Shown: positions 50,128 through 61,879 of the stretch, in pieces
How the letters are laid out: every line of letters begins with the position of its first letter
Position numbering within the stretch: the stretch's first letter is position 1
DNA from: Saccharospirillum sp965652395
GTDB lineage: Bacteria; Pseudomonadota; Gammaproteobacteria; Pseudomonadales; Natronospirillaceae
NCBI GenBank assembly: GCA_965652395.1
Contig: CBFGUW010000017.1
Span: forward strand, 34,767 to 98,766
Direction of reading: 5' to 3'
DNA: 64,000 bases
Made by a program: the position numbers and the translations under genes
Notes under the pieces: generated by a model
Told to the model about the DNA's origin: nothing
The model's database searches: none
Seen by the model: the letters and a program-made list of their open reading frames with translations, nothing else

Positions 50128-50997
50128 TCAGGCGCTGACCGTACGGGGCCTGAAAGCCATAGGCCGGATCGGGGTCGGTATCACCTGAGCAAGGGGATGT
50201 CTGGCGTAGAAAACGTCTTTTGAATGGCAGTGCTGGTCGTACAGGGTGCGCCCCAGGCCGTGATGACGCCGGGGAAAGCGGAGTTGCGGCGGAATCAGTG
50301 CGAAGCGCTGGTGTTGCCCAAGTGGCTGGGCAATGAGGATGTCGAGAAAGGGTGCCAGGAAGGCCATATAGCTGTCGATATCGGTAATGCCTTCGGCCGA
50401 GGCCAGTTCCAGGCGGTTGTTCCAGTCGAGCAGGGCGTCTTTGATTTCCAACGCGCTGCAGAATTCCCCACCGTTTAATATCACCGCGTCGTACTGGGCG
50501 TCGACCCAGACCCACCGGTGCTGGTCTCTGAGAAAAACCTCCAGACCTTTGTAATAACCGCCGACCGGCCGCCAATGGCTGTCCCTCGTGTGCAGTTCGA
50601 GCAACCTCGTGGGCAGGTCGAGTGCTTGCAGTGCATGGGCCAGCACGGTGACATAATCGCTGCGGCAGAATCGTTCGCCCTGGGCGGCGCGCGCGAGAAT
50701 ATCGAGTGGATTGTCGGTGCCCGCCTGACGACCGGGTTGGGGTGACCAGCGTTCCTGCGTCCAGCGGACGAGGGCGTCGATCCGTTCGGCGTCGGTATGG
50801 CATTCGGTGATTACTGAATCCAGGTCGTACAGTGTCGCCATTGTTTTCATTTGGCTGGTGACCGTCGACGTTGGAAGTTCAGGTTCGGTATGGTGGCTGT
50901 AGCGAAAGGGTCTGAGGCGGGGGTAAAGGTGCAACGACCAGTAACCCACCACGAAACTCAGTAGGAAAAGTGTCAAAACACATAGTAAAGCCAGCAT
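50128..50997 (-). CDS. membrane-anchored transglutaminase-like protein
   Basis: 289 residues. One N-terminal transmembrane helix (MLALLCVLTLFLLSFVVGYWS) anchors a domain resembling transglutaminase/protease-like folds. The nucleophile cysteine is in GERFCRSDYVTVLAHALQALDLPTRLLEL, and the acid site could be WVDAQYD. At the position where HAWVEV is expected the sequence reads YKGLEV, so the usual catalytic histidine is not obvious. GGAGG 7 nt upstream fixes the ATG at 50997; a longer frame is rejected. Function unknown. Confidence 0.7.
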   Translation of the reverse strand: MLALLCVLTLFLLSFVVGYWSLHLYPRLRPFRYSHHTEPELPTSTVTSQMKTMATLYDLDSVITECHTDAERIDALVRWTQERWSPQPGRQAGTDNPLDILARAAQGERFCRSDYVTVLAHALQALDLPTRLLELHTRDSHWRPVGGYYKGLEVFLRDQHRWVWVDAQYDAVILNGGEFCSALEIKDALLDWNNRLELASAEGITDIDSYMAFLAPFLDILIAQPLGQHQRFALIPPQLRFPRRHHGLGRTLYDQHCHSKDVFYARHPLAQVIPTPIRPMAFRPRTVSA

Positions 50998-51209
50998 GTC
51001 AGGCCTCCCCGGGCGTCCCATTCCGGTCGGCGAACTGCTGAGGGGTCCCGTCTCGGTGGGTACCGTCACTCGCGCGACTAGTTATGGATGCAGGGTGGTT
51101 CCGAATGTTGGAAATCGCAATGCGGACTTTGCCGCTTTGTGACCGGCTTTACACTATTTTGTAGGGTATTTGTTAAATCGGGTAACCGTTCTCACTTTTT
51201 ATCGGCGGC

Positions 51210-52019
51210 TTATAAAGAACCTGACCGTTTGGTGTGCCAGGAGGGTGAGGGGTGCAGATGAACCCGGGGTGCGTTCTGGCGATGGGGGACTTGCACCAGT
51301 TCGAGGCTGCCGTCCTGGTGTTCGAGCAGGGCTGAGCAGCTTTCGACCCAGTCGCCGTCGTTGGCGTAGACGAAGCCTTCGGCGATGTGAAGCTTGCTTT
51401 GATGAATGTGGCCGCATACGACGCCCTGAACGCCTTGTTGTTTGGCATAGTGGACGACTTTGGCTTCGAAGCTGTCGATATAGGCCTGGGCTTTTTTACT
51501 GCGCAGTTTCAGGGCGCCGGGTAGGGACCAGTAGGACAGGCCGAGCCAGGAGCGGGCTTTGTTGAGGTGGCGGTTGAGGGTGACGATGCTTTCATAGAGC
51601 CATTCGCCGAGGTGCCACCAGAAGTGGCCACAGTAGATGTCGTTGTCGAAACGGTCGCCGTGCAGGAGGAGGTAGCGTTCGCCGCTGGCGGCGATGTGGA
51701 TGGCTTCCTGTTCTACCCGGACGGGGCCGAGGTGGGTGTCGGCGAAGTGTCGGAAGAAGGGGTCGTGGTTGCCGGGTATGTAGGTGACTTGGGTGCCTGC
51801 TTTGGCTTTGGCGAGTATGAGTTTGAGGATGGCTTCGTGGCGTGGGTGCCAGCGGCCTTTGCGGGTGCTGAGTTTCCAGAGGTCGACGATGTCGCCGAGC
51901 AGGTAGAGGTATTCCATGTCGGTGTGTTTCAGGAAATCGGCGAGGAGTTCTACCTGGCTGTTGGGGTTGGCCAGGTGGATGTCGGAGATAAAAACGGCAC
52001 GAACGGAACGTTGAGTCAT
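51210..52019 (-). CDS. LpxH-like calcineurin-type metallophosphoesterase (UDP-2,3-diacylglucosamine diphosphatase family)
   Basis: 269 residues. FISDIHLANPN (DxH), LLGDIVDLWK (GDxxD), YIPGNHDPFFR (GNHD), LLLHGDRFDND and VCGHIHQSKLH (GHxH) are the five metal motifs. The GHFWWHLGEWLYE helical insert and W residues match the UDP-2,3-diacylglucosamine diphosphatase family found beside classical LpxH. Those enzymes hydrolyse a nucleotide sugar lipid A precursor at the membrane. Exact substrate here unproven. The C-terminal 25 residues are basic and variable. Confidence 0.88.
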   Translation of the reverse strand: MTQRSVRAVFISDIHLANPNSQVELLADFLKHTDMEYLYLLGDIVDLWKLSTRKGRWHPRHEAILKLILAKAKAGTQVTYIPGNHDPFFRHFADTHLGPVRVEQEAIHIAASGERYLLLHGDRFDNDIYCGHFWWHLGEWLYESIVTLNRHLNKARSWLGLSYWSLPGALKLRSKKAQAYIDSFEAKVVHYAKQQGVQGVVCGHIHQSKLHIAEGFVYANDGDWVESCSALLEHQDGSLELVQVPHRQNAPRVHLHPSPSWHTKRSGSL

Positions 52020-52133
52020 TACGCGAGCTCCACGGTTCTGGAATGCCGTTAGCTTATTAAGGCTGGATGACAGTTTTGCGGCTGGGTTGTTAAGGTTTGG
52101 TGGCAGTGGGGGTTATTGACGGTGGCTTGGGTC

Positions 52134-52248
52134 GTGCCAGGGGCCGGGTTAGGCCTCCTTGGGGTCGTTGTGAATACGTCCTTGTAAACTAGGCCGCAGC
52201 ATCCCTGCTGCGGACTTCCCCAAGGAGGCCTAACCCGACCCCTGGCAC
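52134..52248. repeat. long palindromic repeat, copy C
   Basis: GTGCCAGGGG (52134-52143) pairs with 52239-52248, and GGGTTAGGCCTCCTTGGGG (52146-52164) with 52218-52236. The loop has CCGCAGCA-TCCC-TGCTGCGG as in copy B but a different second part (ACTAGG...TTGTAAAC, on + GAATACGTCCTTGTAAAC). Oriented like copy B. With the terminator at 52284-52314 it explains most of the 52020-52328 gap, where I see no gene. Confidence 0.88.
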
Positions 52249-52283
52249 TTTCTTCTGCGGCTTACCCTCTCTCTGTTAAGAGT

Positions 52284-52314
52284 AAAAAGGCGTGCCTTGT
52301 GGTACGCCTTTTTT
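52284..52314 (-). terminator. intrinsic terminator of nuclease gene 1
   Basis: AAAAAGGCGTGCC-TTGT-GGTACGCCTTTTT: a 13-bp stem (one G-T pair) flanked by A and T tracts, active in either direction. It lies 15 bp past the stop of the minus-strand nuclease gene. Confidence 0.9.
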
Positions 52315-52328
52315 GGTGGTGAGGATAT

Positions 52329-54776
<2,448 letters not shown>

Positions 54777-54855
54777 TTTTACCTCGTGAGTGGCTGGCGC
54801 GGTAGTCCTTCACTCTGTTCACCATCCTTCGGTGTTTTTATTATTTGATCGATCG

Positions 54856-54899
54856 GTCAGGAAGTGACCAGGAGTTACCCTATATAACAATTGTTATAA
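54856..54899. promoter_or_regulatory. operator-like repeats upstream of nuclease gene 1
   Basis: GGTCA-GGAAG-TGACC (54856-54870) lies about 80 bp before the ATG, with GATCG on one side and TACCCTA on the other; the same block occurs before nuclease gene 2. A perfect 16-bp palindrome TATAACAATTGTTATA (54884-54899) follows and is present only here. The TATA-rich stretch is also a candidate -10 region. Confidence 0.6.
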
Positions 54900-54992
54900 T
54901 GTGAATACTTTGTTTGAAAAAAGTTTGGGCGGGAGGGCAACCCCTCACTGTGGTGTGAATTGTTGAATTGGCGTCAGCAATAGGGAGGGGAG

Positions 54993-55021
54993 AAAAAAAG
55001 AAGGGAGGCTAAGCCTCCCTT
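54993..55021 (-). terminator. intrinsic terminator of nuclease gene 2
   Basis: AAGGGAGGC-TTA-GCCTCCCTT read on the minus strand, followed by CTTTTTTT. It lies about 15 bp past the stop of the minus-strand gene at 55037, so each nuclease gene has its own terminator. Confidence 0.9.
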
Positions 55022-55036
55022 GGTTGGACCGGGCTT

Positions 55037-57592
55037 TTAGTGCCCGATGGTCTGGGTATCGGTGCTGGTCGCACCCTGGTTGTCGGTCACGGTGAGCGTG
55101 GCTTCGCTAATGTGGTTTCGCTTGATCAGCCATTTGGGGATGAGCCCCCAGCTGCCTGAGAACTGGTAGGGCCCGACCTGCCAGTCCTGCGCCACCAGAT
55201 AGCCGTCAGGATCATAGCTGTCGCTAAGAAAGACGTACCAAAAAAACAATTTGAAAACGGTGGCCTCCGCCACGGGGGCTGCGTTCAGGTTCAGATCCAA
55301 CACGACGGGGTCGTGGTCCGAGGAACGGTAGGGCGTTGGCGCGTAGAACGACTCCACTTGTTCATCGGATTTGTACTCGGTGTTGTAGTCCAGCGCCAGC
55401 GGCTCATCGGTGTTGATGTGCCAGTCCTGCACCATCACCACTTTCTGCGCCAGGCTGTCGGTGGCCAGGGCGTGGTCGAGATTGCCGCTTTCACCATCGA
55501 AGACGTAGGAGTATTCACCGGCGGGTTTTACGGAGTTGTAACCGTACTCAGCCAAGGCCCGAATCGGGTCTTCCATGGAGTAGGCGTTTAGGTCGCCCAT
55601 GACCAGTACATCGGGGTCGTTGACGCCGGTCGGGTCCGTGGCGAGCCATTGACCGATGGCATGGGCGGCGTCGGTACGGATGCCGTTGCAGTTGCCCTGG
55701 CCGTTAGGATCTTCGGGGTCACCCAGGTCTTCGCATGAAGAGCCCTTCGATTTGAGGTGATTGACCACGACGGTGAACCGATCATTGCTGGCCAGATGTT
55801 CGAAGCTCTGGGTCAGTGCCGGGCGGTTTTTGTCGTCGTTGAACAGGGGCTCGTCGTCCTCTCCCAGTGGGGAGTTGGCGCTGGAGAGCACTTGTGCGGC
55901 ATTGACCGGGGCTACCACGGCGGGGCGGTAGATCAAGCCCACGGCAATGGCGTCGGTGCCGATGCCGTTCCCACCGGTGGAGATGTAATCGTAGATGTCC
56001 TCTTCAGCCTGAGTGGCGTTAAGAGCCTCGACCAACTGGGCAATGGCGCTGTTCGGGCCGAAGCCATCGTTTTCGATCTCCATCAGACCGATCACATCGG
56101 CATCCAGTTCGGAAAGGGCGGCGATCAACTTGGTTTGCTGACGTTCCAGTTCAAGCGGCGTATCGGCACCACGGTCGGTTGGGAAGCCTCCGCCCAGGCC
56201 GTCGCCGTTGAAGTAGTTCAGCACGTTGAAGCTAGCCAGGCGCAGTTGACCCTCGATGCTCTCTTCCGGTGCCAGGGTGCGAGGGTTGGTGCCTTCGAAC
56301 ACGGGCGGTTGCGTCGGGATCAGCTTGTAGGCGCCAAAGGCGTAGTTGATCACACCGGTCAGGCCGGAGGTTGTGTCGCCGATGCGCAGGCTGTTATAGG
56401 CGCTCAGTTCCGGTGCCGGGAAGATCACCGGGTCCGGGTTTTGGGTGCTGATGCCGTCTTCGACGATCAGTTTATTGCGGTCGTTCAGCTCGTTTATCGC
56501 TTCCGCTTCTGGGCCCGGTAGCGCGATTTCGGTTGGGATGAAACGACGACCGTCGGCCACGGTGAACTCGCCATAACGGCCAAGTTGATACACCTCGTTC
56601 ACCGTCAAGGGTTGGTTGAAGGTGACTCTCATGCCTTCGACATTTTCCAGCGCGTTCTGGGCTTCCAGTGGCAGGCTCAGCAGGGCGGTGGCGGGCAGCG
56701 TCTGATTACTGGCACACACATCGATCAGGCTGACCTGGTTCAACTGGGTCAGGCTGTAGTATTCATCGACGGTACCATTCACAACGACGCGGTCGCCCAC
56801 GGCTACATCGGTTGCCGTGCTGTATACGAAGATGCCTTCGGAGGTGGCCGGGTTGCCATCCTGGTCGGCGTCTTCTTCCTGCACGAAGAAGCCGCGCATT
56901 TCATTGCTGCCCTGCAAGTCCGCGACGACGATGCCATCGATGGCGGCGGGCTGGCCGAGCAGCGGGGATTGGGTGCCGTCACCCTGCACCGCGCTGATCA
57001 ATATGACCGGGTCGCCGCAGGACGCGGAGTCATCACCACCGCCGTCATCGCCACCGCCGTCGCCATTGCCCAGATAGTCGAAGGTGTCGACCGGGTGGCT
57101 GTCCCACTGTGCGGTCGGGTCAAATGGGGTGTCGTAGGCCGGATCGCCGCTGGTGATGTCCGCCTTGCGGACCAGGGTGACATTGGCGCCGAAGGTGTCG
57201 CTGTTGCCCAACTGCCCGATGCGGTCCAACACCTGCCCGGCGGACTTCAGCAAGAGTACGTCGTTGCCGTTGAAAAAGGTTACGGCAGAGGTGGTGTCGG
57301 CGACATCCAGAATCGCCTGGGTGGCGGAAGAATTGGCAATGACGTAAACCTCGCCGGCGGCCAGGCTGCCACTCAGGTCCAATGCGTTCTGTACGGTGGT
57401 ATTGCCGTTGGAATAAAGCTCTATGCGGTACTGGCTCAGGTCGACAGGGCTGTCACCGGTGTTTTGCAGTTCAAGCGCTTTGTTGTTGGATGAGCCTTCG
57501 ATGTACTCGGAGAAAATCAGGTCGGCCCTGGCCGTCAATGCCGCGCTGGAAGCTGCGACCATCAGGGCCAGAGTGGAAATCCTCGGGTTCAT
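55037..57592 (-). CDS. ExeM/NucH-family secreted endonuclease 2 with C-terminal PKD-like domain
   Basis: 851 residues. Signal peptide (ending LTARA), lamin-tail domain (LIFSEYIEGSSNNKALEL), a Gly/Asp-rich linker (GNGDGGGDDGGGDDS), OB-fold-like region and EEP nuclease domain (LRLASFNVLNYFNGDG, DVIGLMEIENDGFG, VVNHLKSKGSSCED, MGDLNAYSMEDP, SSDHDPVVLDL) match the neighbour closely. The last about 85 residues differ: a PKD-like unit (SDSYDPDGYLVAQDWQVG, ATLTVTDNQGATSTDTQ) replaces the sorting-type tail, with an unusual aromatic/hydrophobic insert (VFKLFFWYVFL) in the middle. This copy is probably released rather than membrane-sorted. Confidence 0.93.
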   Translation of the reverse strand: MNPRISTLALMVAASSAALTARADLIFSEYIEGSSNNKALELQNTGDSPVDLSQYRIELYSNGNTTVQNALDLSGSLAAGEVYVIANSSATQAILDVADTTSAVTFFNGNDVLLLKSAGQVLDRIGQLGNSDTFGANVTLVRKADITSGDPAYDTPFDPTAQWDSHPVDTFDYLGNGDGGGDDGGGDDSASCGDPVILISAVQGDGTQSPLLGQPAAIDGIVVADLQGSNEMRGFFVQEEDADQDGNPATSEGIFVYSTATDVAVGDRVVVNGTVDEYYSLTQLNQVSLIDVCASNQTLPATALLSLPLEAQNALENVEGMRVTFNQPLTVNEVYQLGRYGEFTVADGRRFIPTEIALPGPEAEAINELNDRNKLIVEDGISTQNPDPVIFPAPELSAYNSLRIGDTTSGLTGVINYAFGAYKLIPTQPPVFEGTNPRTLAPEESIEGQLRLASFNVLNYFNGDGLGGGFPTDRGADTPLELERQQTKLIAALSELDADVIGLMEIENDGFGPNSAIAQLVEALNATQAEEDIYDYISTGGNGIGTDAIAVGLIYRPAVVAPVNAAQVLSSANSPLGEDDEPLFNDDKNRPALTQSFEHLASNDRFTVVVNHLKSKGSSCEDLGDPEDPNGQGNCNGIRTDAAHAIGQWLATDPTGVNDPDVLVMGDLNAYSMEDPIRALAEYGYNSVKPAGEYSYVFDGESGNLDHALATDSLAQKVVMVQDWHINTDEPLALDYNTEYKSDEQVESFYAPTPYRSSDHDPVVLDLNLNAAPVAEATVFKLFFWYVFLSDSYDPDGYLVAQDWQVGPYQFSGSWGLIPKWLIKRNHISEATLTVTDNQGATSTDTQTIGH

Positions 57593-58087
57593 ATCCTTCC
57601 CTCATGAGTTGTCCGGGATCACTGACATCCATGCAGAGTCGACAACAGATCCCAAGCGAATGTTTTAATTATTGATCGGATGGTCAGAAATTGACCAGCC
57701 CATACCCTAACGGATTTTTATGACCATTTGGTAACAATTTTTCATTATATACAGGGAGTTTTTGAACGCCGATGGGTCTATCGACCAAGGCAGCGGTTAT
57801 TTGTGATCAGGAGCGTGGAAATACCTTCCCATCAAGTGATTTGTGATTTTGAAACAGAAGTGAAAGGCTCCTGAACTCAAGCAGTTAGCGTTGAAACCTG
57901 TTTGAATCTCTCAGTTCCGAACAGCCATCCAAACGTTTTTCCGGCGGTTAGACATTAGTTGTAATTCCGCCTGAGTTGATTGATTAGTAACCAAACCTCT
58001 GCAATTTTCCCCTTGGTCAGAAGGCTGACGGAGCATGCTTTCACAATGTCATGCCGTTAAAACAAGAATAAGATCAGGAGAGAAACA
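57593..58087. promoter_or_regulatory. divergent regulatory region between nuclease gene 2 and the ABC transporter
   Basis: 495 bp without a gene. GGTCA-GAAAT-TGACC (57682-57696), with GATCGGAT before and CCAGN4TACCCTA after, is the counterpart of the block before nuclease gene 1 and lies about 90 bp from the ATG at 57592. TTTGTGAT occurs twice (about 57798 and 57838). AGGAGA at about 58076 is the ribosome binding site for 58088. I cannot assign a definite promoter for the transporter operon. Confidence 0.55.
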
Positions 58088-59428
58088 ATGGCAGATTTCA
58101 AGACCAATCGTCGCTCCTTTCTAAAGGGAAGCGGTGCCATCGGAGCCGGTCTCGCCGCTCCCACCATCTTCACCAAGGTTCATGCATTCACCAACGAACC
58201 CGGCCCCGGCAGTGTGGTGCTCGGTTTCAACGTTCCCCAGTCCGGCCCCTACGCCGATGAAGGCGCGGATGAACTCAAGGCTTATCAACTGGCGGTAAAA
58301 CATCTGAATGGTGAAGGTGACGGCGGCATGCTGAATACCTTCTCCTCAAAGGCTTTGGACGGCACCGGCATACTGGGTCGCAAGGTCGATTATGTTACGG
58401 GTGACACCCAAACCAAATCCGACGCGGCCCGTGCATCCGCCCGGGCGATGATCGAGAAAGACGGTGCCATCATGATCACGGGCGGTTCCTCTTCCGGCGT
58501 TGCCGTGGCGGTGCAGTCCCTGTGTCAGGATGCGGGCGTCATCTTCATGGCCGGTCTTACTCATTCCAACGACACCACCGGCAAGGACAAAAAAGCCAAC
58601 GGATTCCGTCACTTCTTCAATGCCTATATGTCCGGTGCGGCACTGGCGCCCGTGCTCGCGGAAATGTACGGGACGGATCGCAAAACCTACCACCTGACAG
58701 CGGACTACACCTGGGGATGGACACAGGAAGAATCCATCATCGCCGCCACCGAGGAATTGGGTTGGGAAACGGTCAACACTGTGCGCACACCCTTGGCCGA
58801 GACGGATTTTTCAGCCTATATTGCACCTGTAATGAATTCGGATGCCGATGTGCTGGTGCTGAACCACTACGGCGCCAATATGGTTAACTCCCTCACCAAC
58901 GCCGTGCAATTCGGCCTGCGTGAAAAAGTGGTGAACGGCAAAAACTTTGAAATCGTCGTACCGCTGTACTCACGCTTGATGGCGCGCGGTGCCGGTGAGA
59001 ACGTAAAAGGTATTTTCGGTTCCACCAACTGGCACTGGTCCCTGCAGGATCAAGGCTCGCAAACCTTCGTTTCCTCTTTTGGTCGCGAATACGGTCAACC
59101 GCCTTCGCAGGCCGCTCACACCTGCTACGTGCAAACTCTCCTCTATGCCGACGCTGTTCAGCGTGCCGGTAGTTTCAACCCCTGCGCCGTCGCCGAAGCA
59201 CTCGAAGACTACGAATTCGATGGCCTGGGCAATGGCAAAACACTCTATCGCGGAGCCGACCATCAGTGTTTCAAAGATGTGCTGGTCGTTCGTGGTAAAG
59301 AGAACCCTTCATCCGAATTCGACCTTTTGGAAGTGGTCAAGGTGACGCCGGTTGAGCAGGTGACCTATGAACCTGATCATCCGATGTTCGCCGGTGGTTC
59401 TTTGGGGCAGTGTAATCCGGGTGCTTAG
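58088..59428 (+). CDS. Tat-exported periplasmic binding protein of a branched-chain-amino-acid/urea-type ABC transporter
   Basis: 446 residues. The N-terminus has the twin-arginine motif NRRSFLKG followed by GAIGAGLAAPTIF and a cut near HAF. The mature protein is a Peripla_BP_6-type domain: VVLGFNVPQSGPYADEG, YVTGDTQTKSDAARASARAMIEKDGAIMITGGSSSGVA (in pieces) and VFMAGLTHSND-like strands. Sequences such as ADYTWGWTQEE and HYGANMVNSLTNAVQFGL are typical of the class. Ligand unknown. The operon continues after a 218-bp gap with two permeases and two ATPases. Confidence 0.9.
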   Translation: MADFKTNRRSFLKGSGAIGAGLAAPTIFTKVHAFTNEPGPGSVVLGFNVPQSGPYADEGADELKAYQLAVKHLNGEGDGGMLNTFSSKALDGTGILGRKVDYVTGDTQTKSDAARASARAMIEKDGAIMITGGSSSGVAVAVQSLCQDAGVIFMAGLTHSNDTTGKDKKANGFRHFFNAYMSGAALAPVLAEMYGTDRKTYHLTADYTWGWTQEESIIAATEELGWETVNTVRTPLAETDFSAYIAPVMNSDADVLVLNHYGANMVNSLTNAVQFGLREKVVNGKNFEIVVPLYSRLMARGAGENVKGIFGSTNWHWSLQDQGSQTFVSSFGREYGQPPSQAAHTCYVQTLLYADAVQRAGSFNPCAVAEALEDYEFDGLGNGKTLYRGADHQCFKDVLVVRGKENPSSEFDLLEVVKVTPVEQVTYEPDHPMFAGGSLGQCNPGA

Positions 59429-59646
59429 GAGTGATTTGCCGGGCGCCTGACGGGAGGTGCTGAACGCTTTGCTGGCGTGAAAGCACCGATATTTCTCTAA
59501 GCCAAAGAACGACGACTGGCAAGAAAGGAGTGGGGGGTTGCTTGGGATATCTGATTCGTCGGATAGCCCCGAGCAGGCTCCCGTACTCCCACCGCCGGTG
59601 CCCGCCCTAACGCAAATCGCTGAAACGCAGTAGCAAGGTACAGACG

Positions 59647-60681
59647 ATGGACGCCATCTTTCTGCAAATATTGAATGGGTTGGACAAGGGCAGCACCTAT
59701 GCGTTGATTGCCCTTGGTCTGACCTTGATCTTCGGTACTTTGGGGGTCGTTAACTTCGCCCATGGCGCTTTGTTTATGGTAGGCGCCTTTTGTACCGTTG
59801 TATTGAATGGGATTCTTTCCCTGGAACGCATCACTCTATCCGAAACCGAAACCAACCCCTGGGGCGACCCGCTCGAAATTCGTACCCAGTATGCCGAACT
59901 TTGGTTTGGTGATTTCGGGCAGATGCTGATCGATTATTCCGTGTTCTGGTCCATCCTTTTCGCCATACCCGTCATGCTGTTGGTGGGTATCGCCATGGAA
60001 CGCGGGCTGATCAAGCATTTTTATAAAAGACCCCACGCCGACCAGATACTCGTAACCTTTGGTCTTGCCATCGTGCTGCAGGAGATCATCAAACAAATCT
60101 TCGGTGCCAACCCCATTCCGCAACCAGCACCGGACGCACTGCGCGGTGCTGTTGATATTGGAGCTGCGGTCGGTTTCTCTCCCGGCTCAATCGTCTACCC
60201 CATCTGGCGATTGGTGTATTTCCTCTTCGCTGTCGTCGTCATCGGGTCGGTATTCGCGTTCCTGCGGTTCACGACCTTTGGCATGGTGGTGCGGGCCGGT
60301 ATGGCCGACCGGGAAACGGTCGGGCTATTGGGTATCGATATCGACAAACGTTTTACTGCCATGTTTGGTATGGCCGCCGTTGTTACCGGGCTCGCCGGGG
60401 CCATGTACACCCCCATATTGTCTCCCAACTACCACATGGGCATGGATTTTCTTGTCTTGTGTTTTGTTGTGGTCGTCGTGGGTGGCATGGGCTCACTGCC
60501 TGGCGCGGTCGCGGCCGGTTTTCTGCTCGGTATTTTGCAGAGCTTCGCATCCATGACCCAGGTAAAAGACTTCTTCCTCGGGTTCTCAATCGATCAGGTC
60601 ATTATCTACCTGGTTGCCGTCATTATTCTGCTCACCCGGCCGCGTGGCCTGATGGGTCGAAAAGGCGTCATGGAGACTTAA
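59647..60681 (+). CDS. branched-chain-amino-acid-type ABC transporter permease (LivH family)
   Basis: 344 residues. The opening ILNGLDKGSTYALIALGLTLIFGTLGVVNFAHGALFMVG is the LivH signature (in pieces LNGLDKGSTYALIALGLTLI and GVVNFAHGALFMVG). The EAA-like loop is GLLGIDIDKRFTAMFGMAAVVTGLAG, followed by VVGGMGSLPGAVAAGFLLGI. Inserted residues about 60-95 between the first and second helices are longer than in LivH. It is 1 bp before the second permease. Confidence 0.94.
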   Translation: MDAIFLQILNGLDKGSTYALIALGLTLIFGTLGVVNFAHGALFMVGAFCTVVLNGILSLERITLSETETNPWGDPLEIRTQYAELWFGDFGQMLIDYSVFWSILFAIPVMLLVGIAMERGLIKHFYKRPHADQILVTFGLAIVLQEIIKQIFGANPIPQPAPDALRGAVDIGAAVGFSPGSIVYPIWRLVYFLFAVVVIGSVFAFLRFTTFGMVVRAGMADRETVGLLGIDIDKRFTAMFGMAAVVTGLAGAMYTPILSPNYHMGMDFLVLCFVVVVVGGMGSLPGAVAAGFLLGILQSFASMTQVKDFFLGFSIDQVIIYLVAVIILLTRPRGLMGRKGVMET

Positions 60682-60682
60682 G

Positions 60683-61879
60683 ATGTTGACGACACTATTC
60701 AAGAGTAAAGACACGACTCTGTTGATTCTGTTTTCCGTCGTTGTCCTTGCAGCGCCTCTTATACTGGCGCCACTCGGCGCCGGTTACCCGGATTTGATGC
60801 AGCGTTTTGCCATTTTCGGTATTTTCGCCATCGGCTTTAACATCCTGTTCGGTCTGACCGGTTACCTTTCCTTTGGCCACGCCGCCTTTCTGGGTGTGGG
60901 TAGCTATTCCGCGGTGTGGATGTTCAAACTGCTCAGTGTGAATATTATTCCTGCGATCCTGTTGTCGGTGGTTATTTCCGGCTTGTTCGCACTGTTGATT
61001 GGATACGTATCGCTGAAACGTTCGGGCATTTATTTCTCGATACTGACATTGGCTTTCGCGCAAATGTCTTTCAATCTGGCTTATTCAGTGCTGACGCCCA
61101 TAACCAACGGTGAAACCGGGTTGCAGCTTGCCTTGACCGACCCCCGAATATTGGATGGTGCAACCGAAACCGGTGTGCTGCCTTCCCCTCAATTGTTCGG
61201 GCTGGAGATGAACGATACCGCCCAGGTGCCTTTCCTGGGCATGGAACTGCAATTTAATGTGGGTTTCTATGTCTGTGCGCTGGTGTTGATCGCAGCCTTT
61301 TTTCTTTCCTTGCGCCTCTTCCGTTCATCCTTCGGCATGATTTTGCGCGCTGTGAAAAGTAATCAGACCCGCCTGAATTATACCGGCGTGAATACCCGAC
61401 CATACACACTGGCCGCCTTTGTTATTTCCGGGATGTACGCCGGTCTGGCCGGTGGGCTGATGGCGAGTATGGACCCGCTGGCTGGGGCGGAACGCATGCA
61501 GTGGACCGCCTCGGGTGAAGTGGTTTTGATGACCATCATGGGCGGTGCGGGAACCTTGCTGGGCCCTGTGCTCGGTGCCTGCATCATCAAATATTTCGAG
61601 AATATCTTCAGCCGCATCAACGACAGCGTTATCGAAGCCTGGTTCACCTTCCTGCCGGATTGGCTGTCGGATGTATTGGTGACCTTGGTCAGCCCCTTTG
61701 TCGGTAAAGGGTGGCATCTATCCTTGGGATTGATCTTCATGCTGGTGGTGATTTTTCTACCCGGTGGCCTGGTGGAAGGAGCCAACCGCCTGTTCAAAAG
61801 TGGTGCTCGTCTGATCAATAGGACACCCGGCGGTGAATCTCATTCCGGCAGCACCCTGGGACGGGAGGGCACACAATAA
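60683..61879 (+). CDS. branched-chain-amino-acid-type ABC transporter permease (LivM family)
   Basis: 398 residues. FAIFGIFAIGFNILFGLTGYLSFGHAAFLGVGSY is the LivM signature (seen as AIGFNILFGLTGYLSFGHAA). FGMILRAVKSNQTRLNYTGVN forms the ATPase-contact loop, and IMGGAGTLLGPVLGACIIKYFEN the late motif. The stop overlaps the start of the ATPase gene by one base (TAATG). Translational coupling of permeases and ATPases is clear. Confidence 0.94.
   Translation: MLTTLFKSKDTTLLILFSVVVLAAPLILAPLGAGYPDLMQRFAIFGIFAIGFNILFGLTGYLSFGHAAFLGVGSYSAVWMFKLLSVNIIPAILLSVVISGLFALLIGYVSLKRSGIYFSILTLAFAQMSFNLAYSVLTPITNGETGLQLALTDPRILDGATETGVLPSPQLFGLEMNDTAQVPFLGMELQFNVGFYVCALVLIAAFFLSLRLFRSSFGMILRAVKSNQTRLNYTGVNTRPYTLAAFVISGMYAGLAGGLMASMDPLAGAERMQWTASGEVVLMTIMGGAGTLLGPVLGACIIKYFENIFSRINDSVIEAWFTFLPDWLSDVLVTLVSPFVGKGWHLSLGLIFMLVVIFLPGGLVEGANRLFKSGARLINRTPGGESHSGSTLGREGTQ

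Noticed and set aside
55313..57493. Plus-strand frames of 254 and 302 codons opposite nuclease gene 2
   Set aside because: Antisense to a well-defined secreted nuclease; Gly/Val-rich translations without family features.
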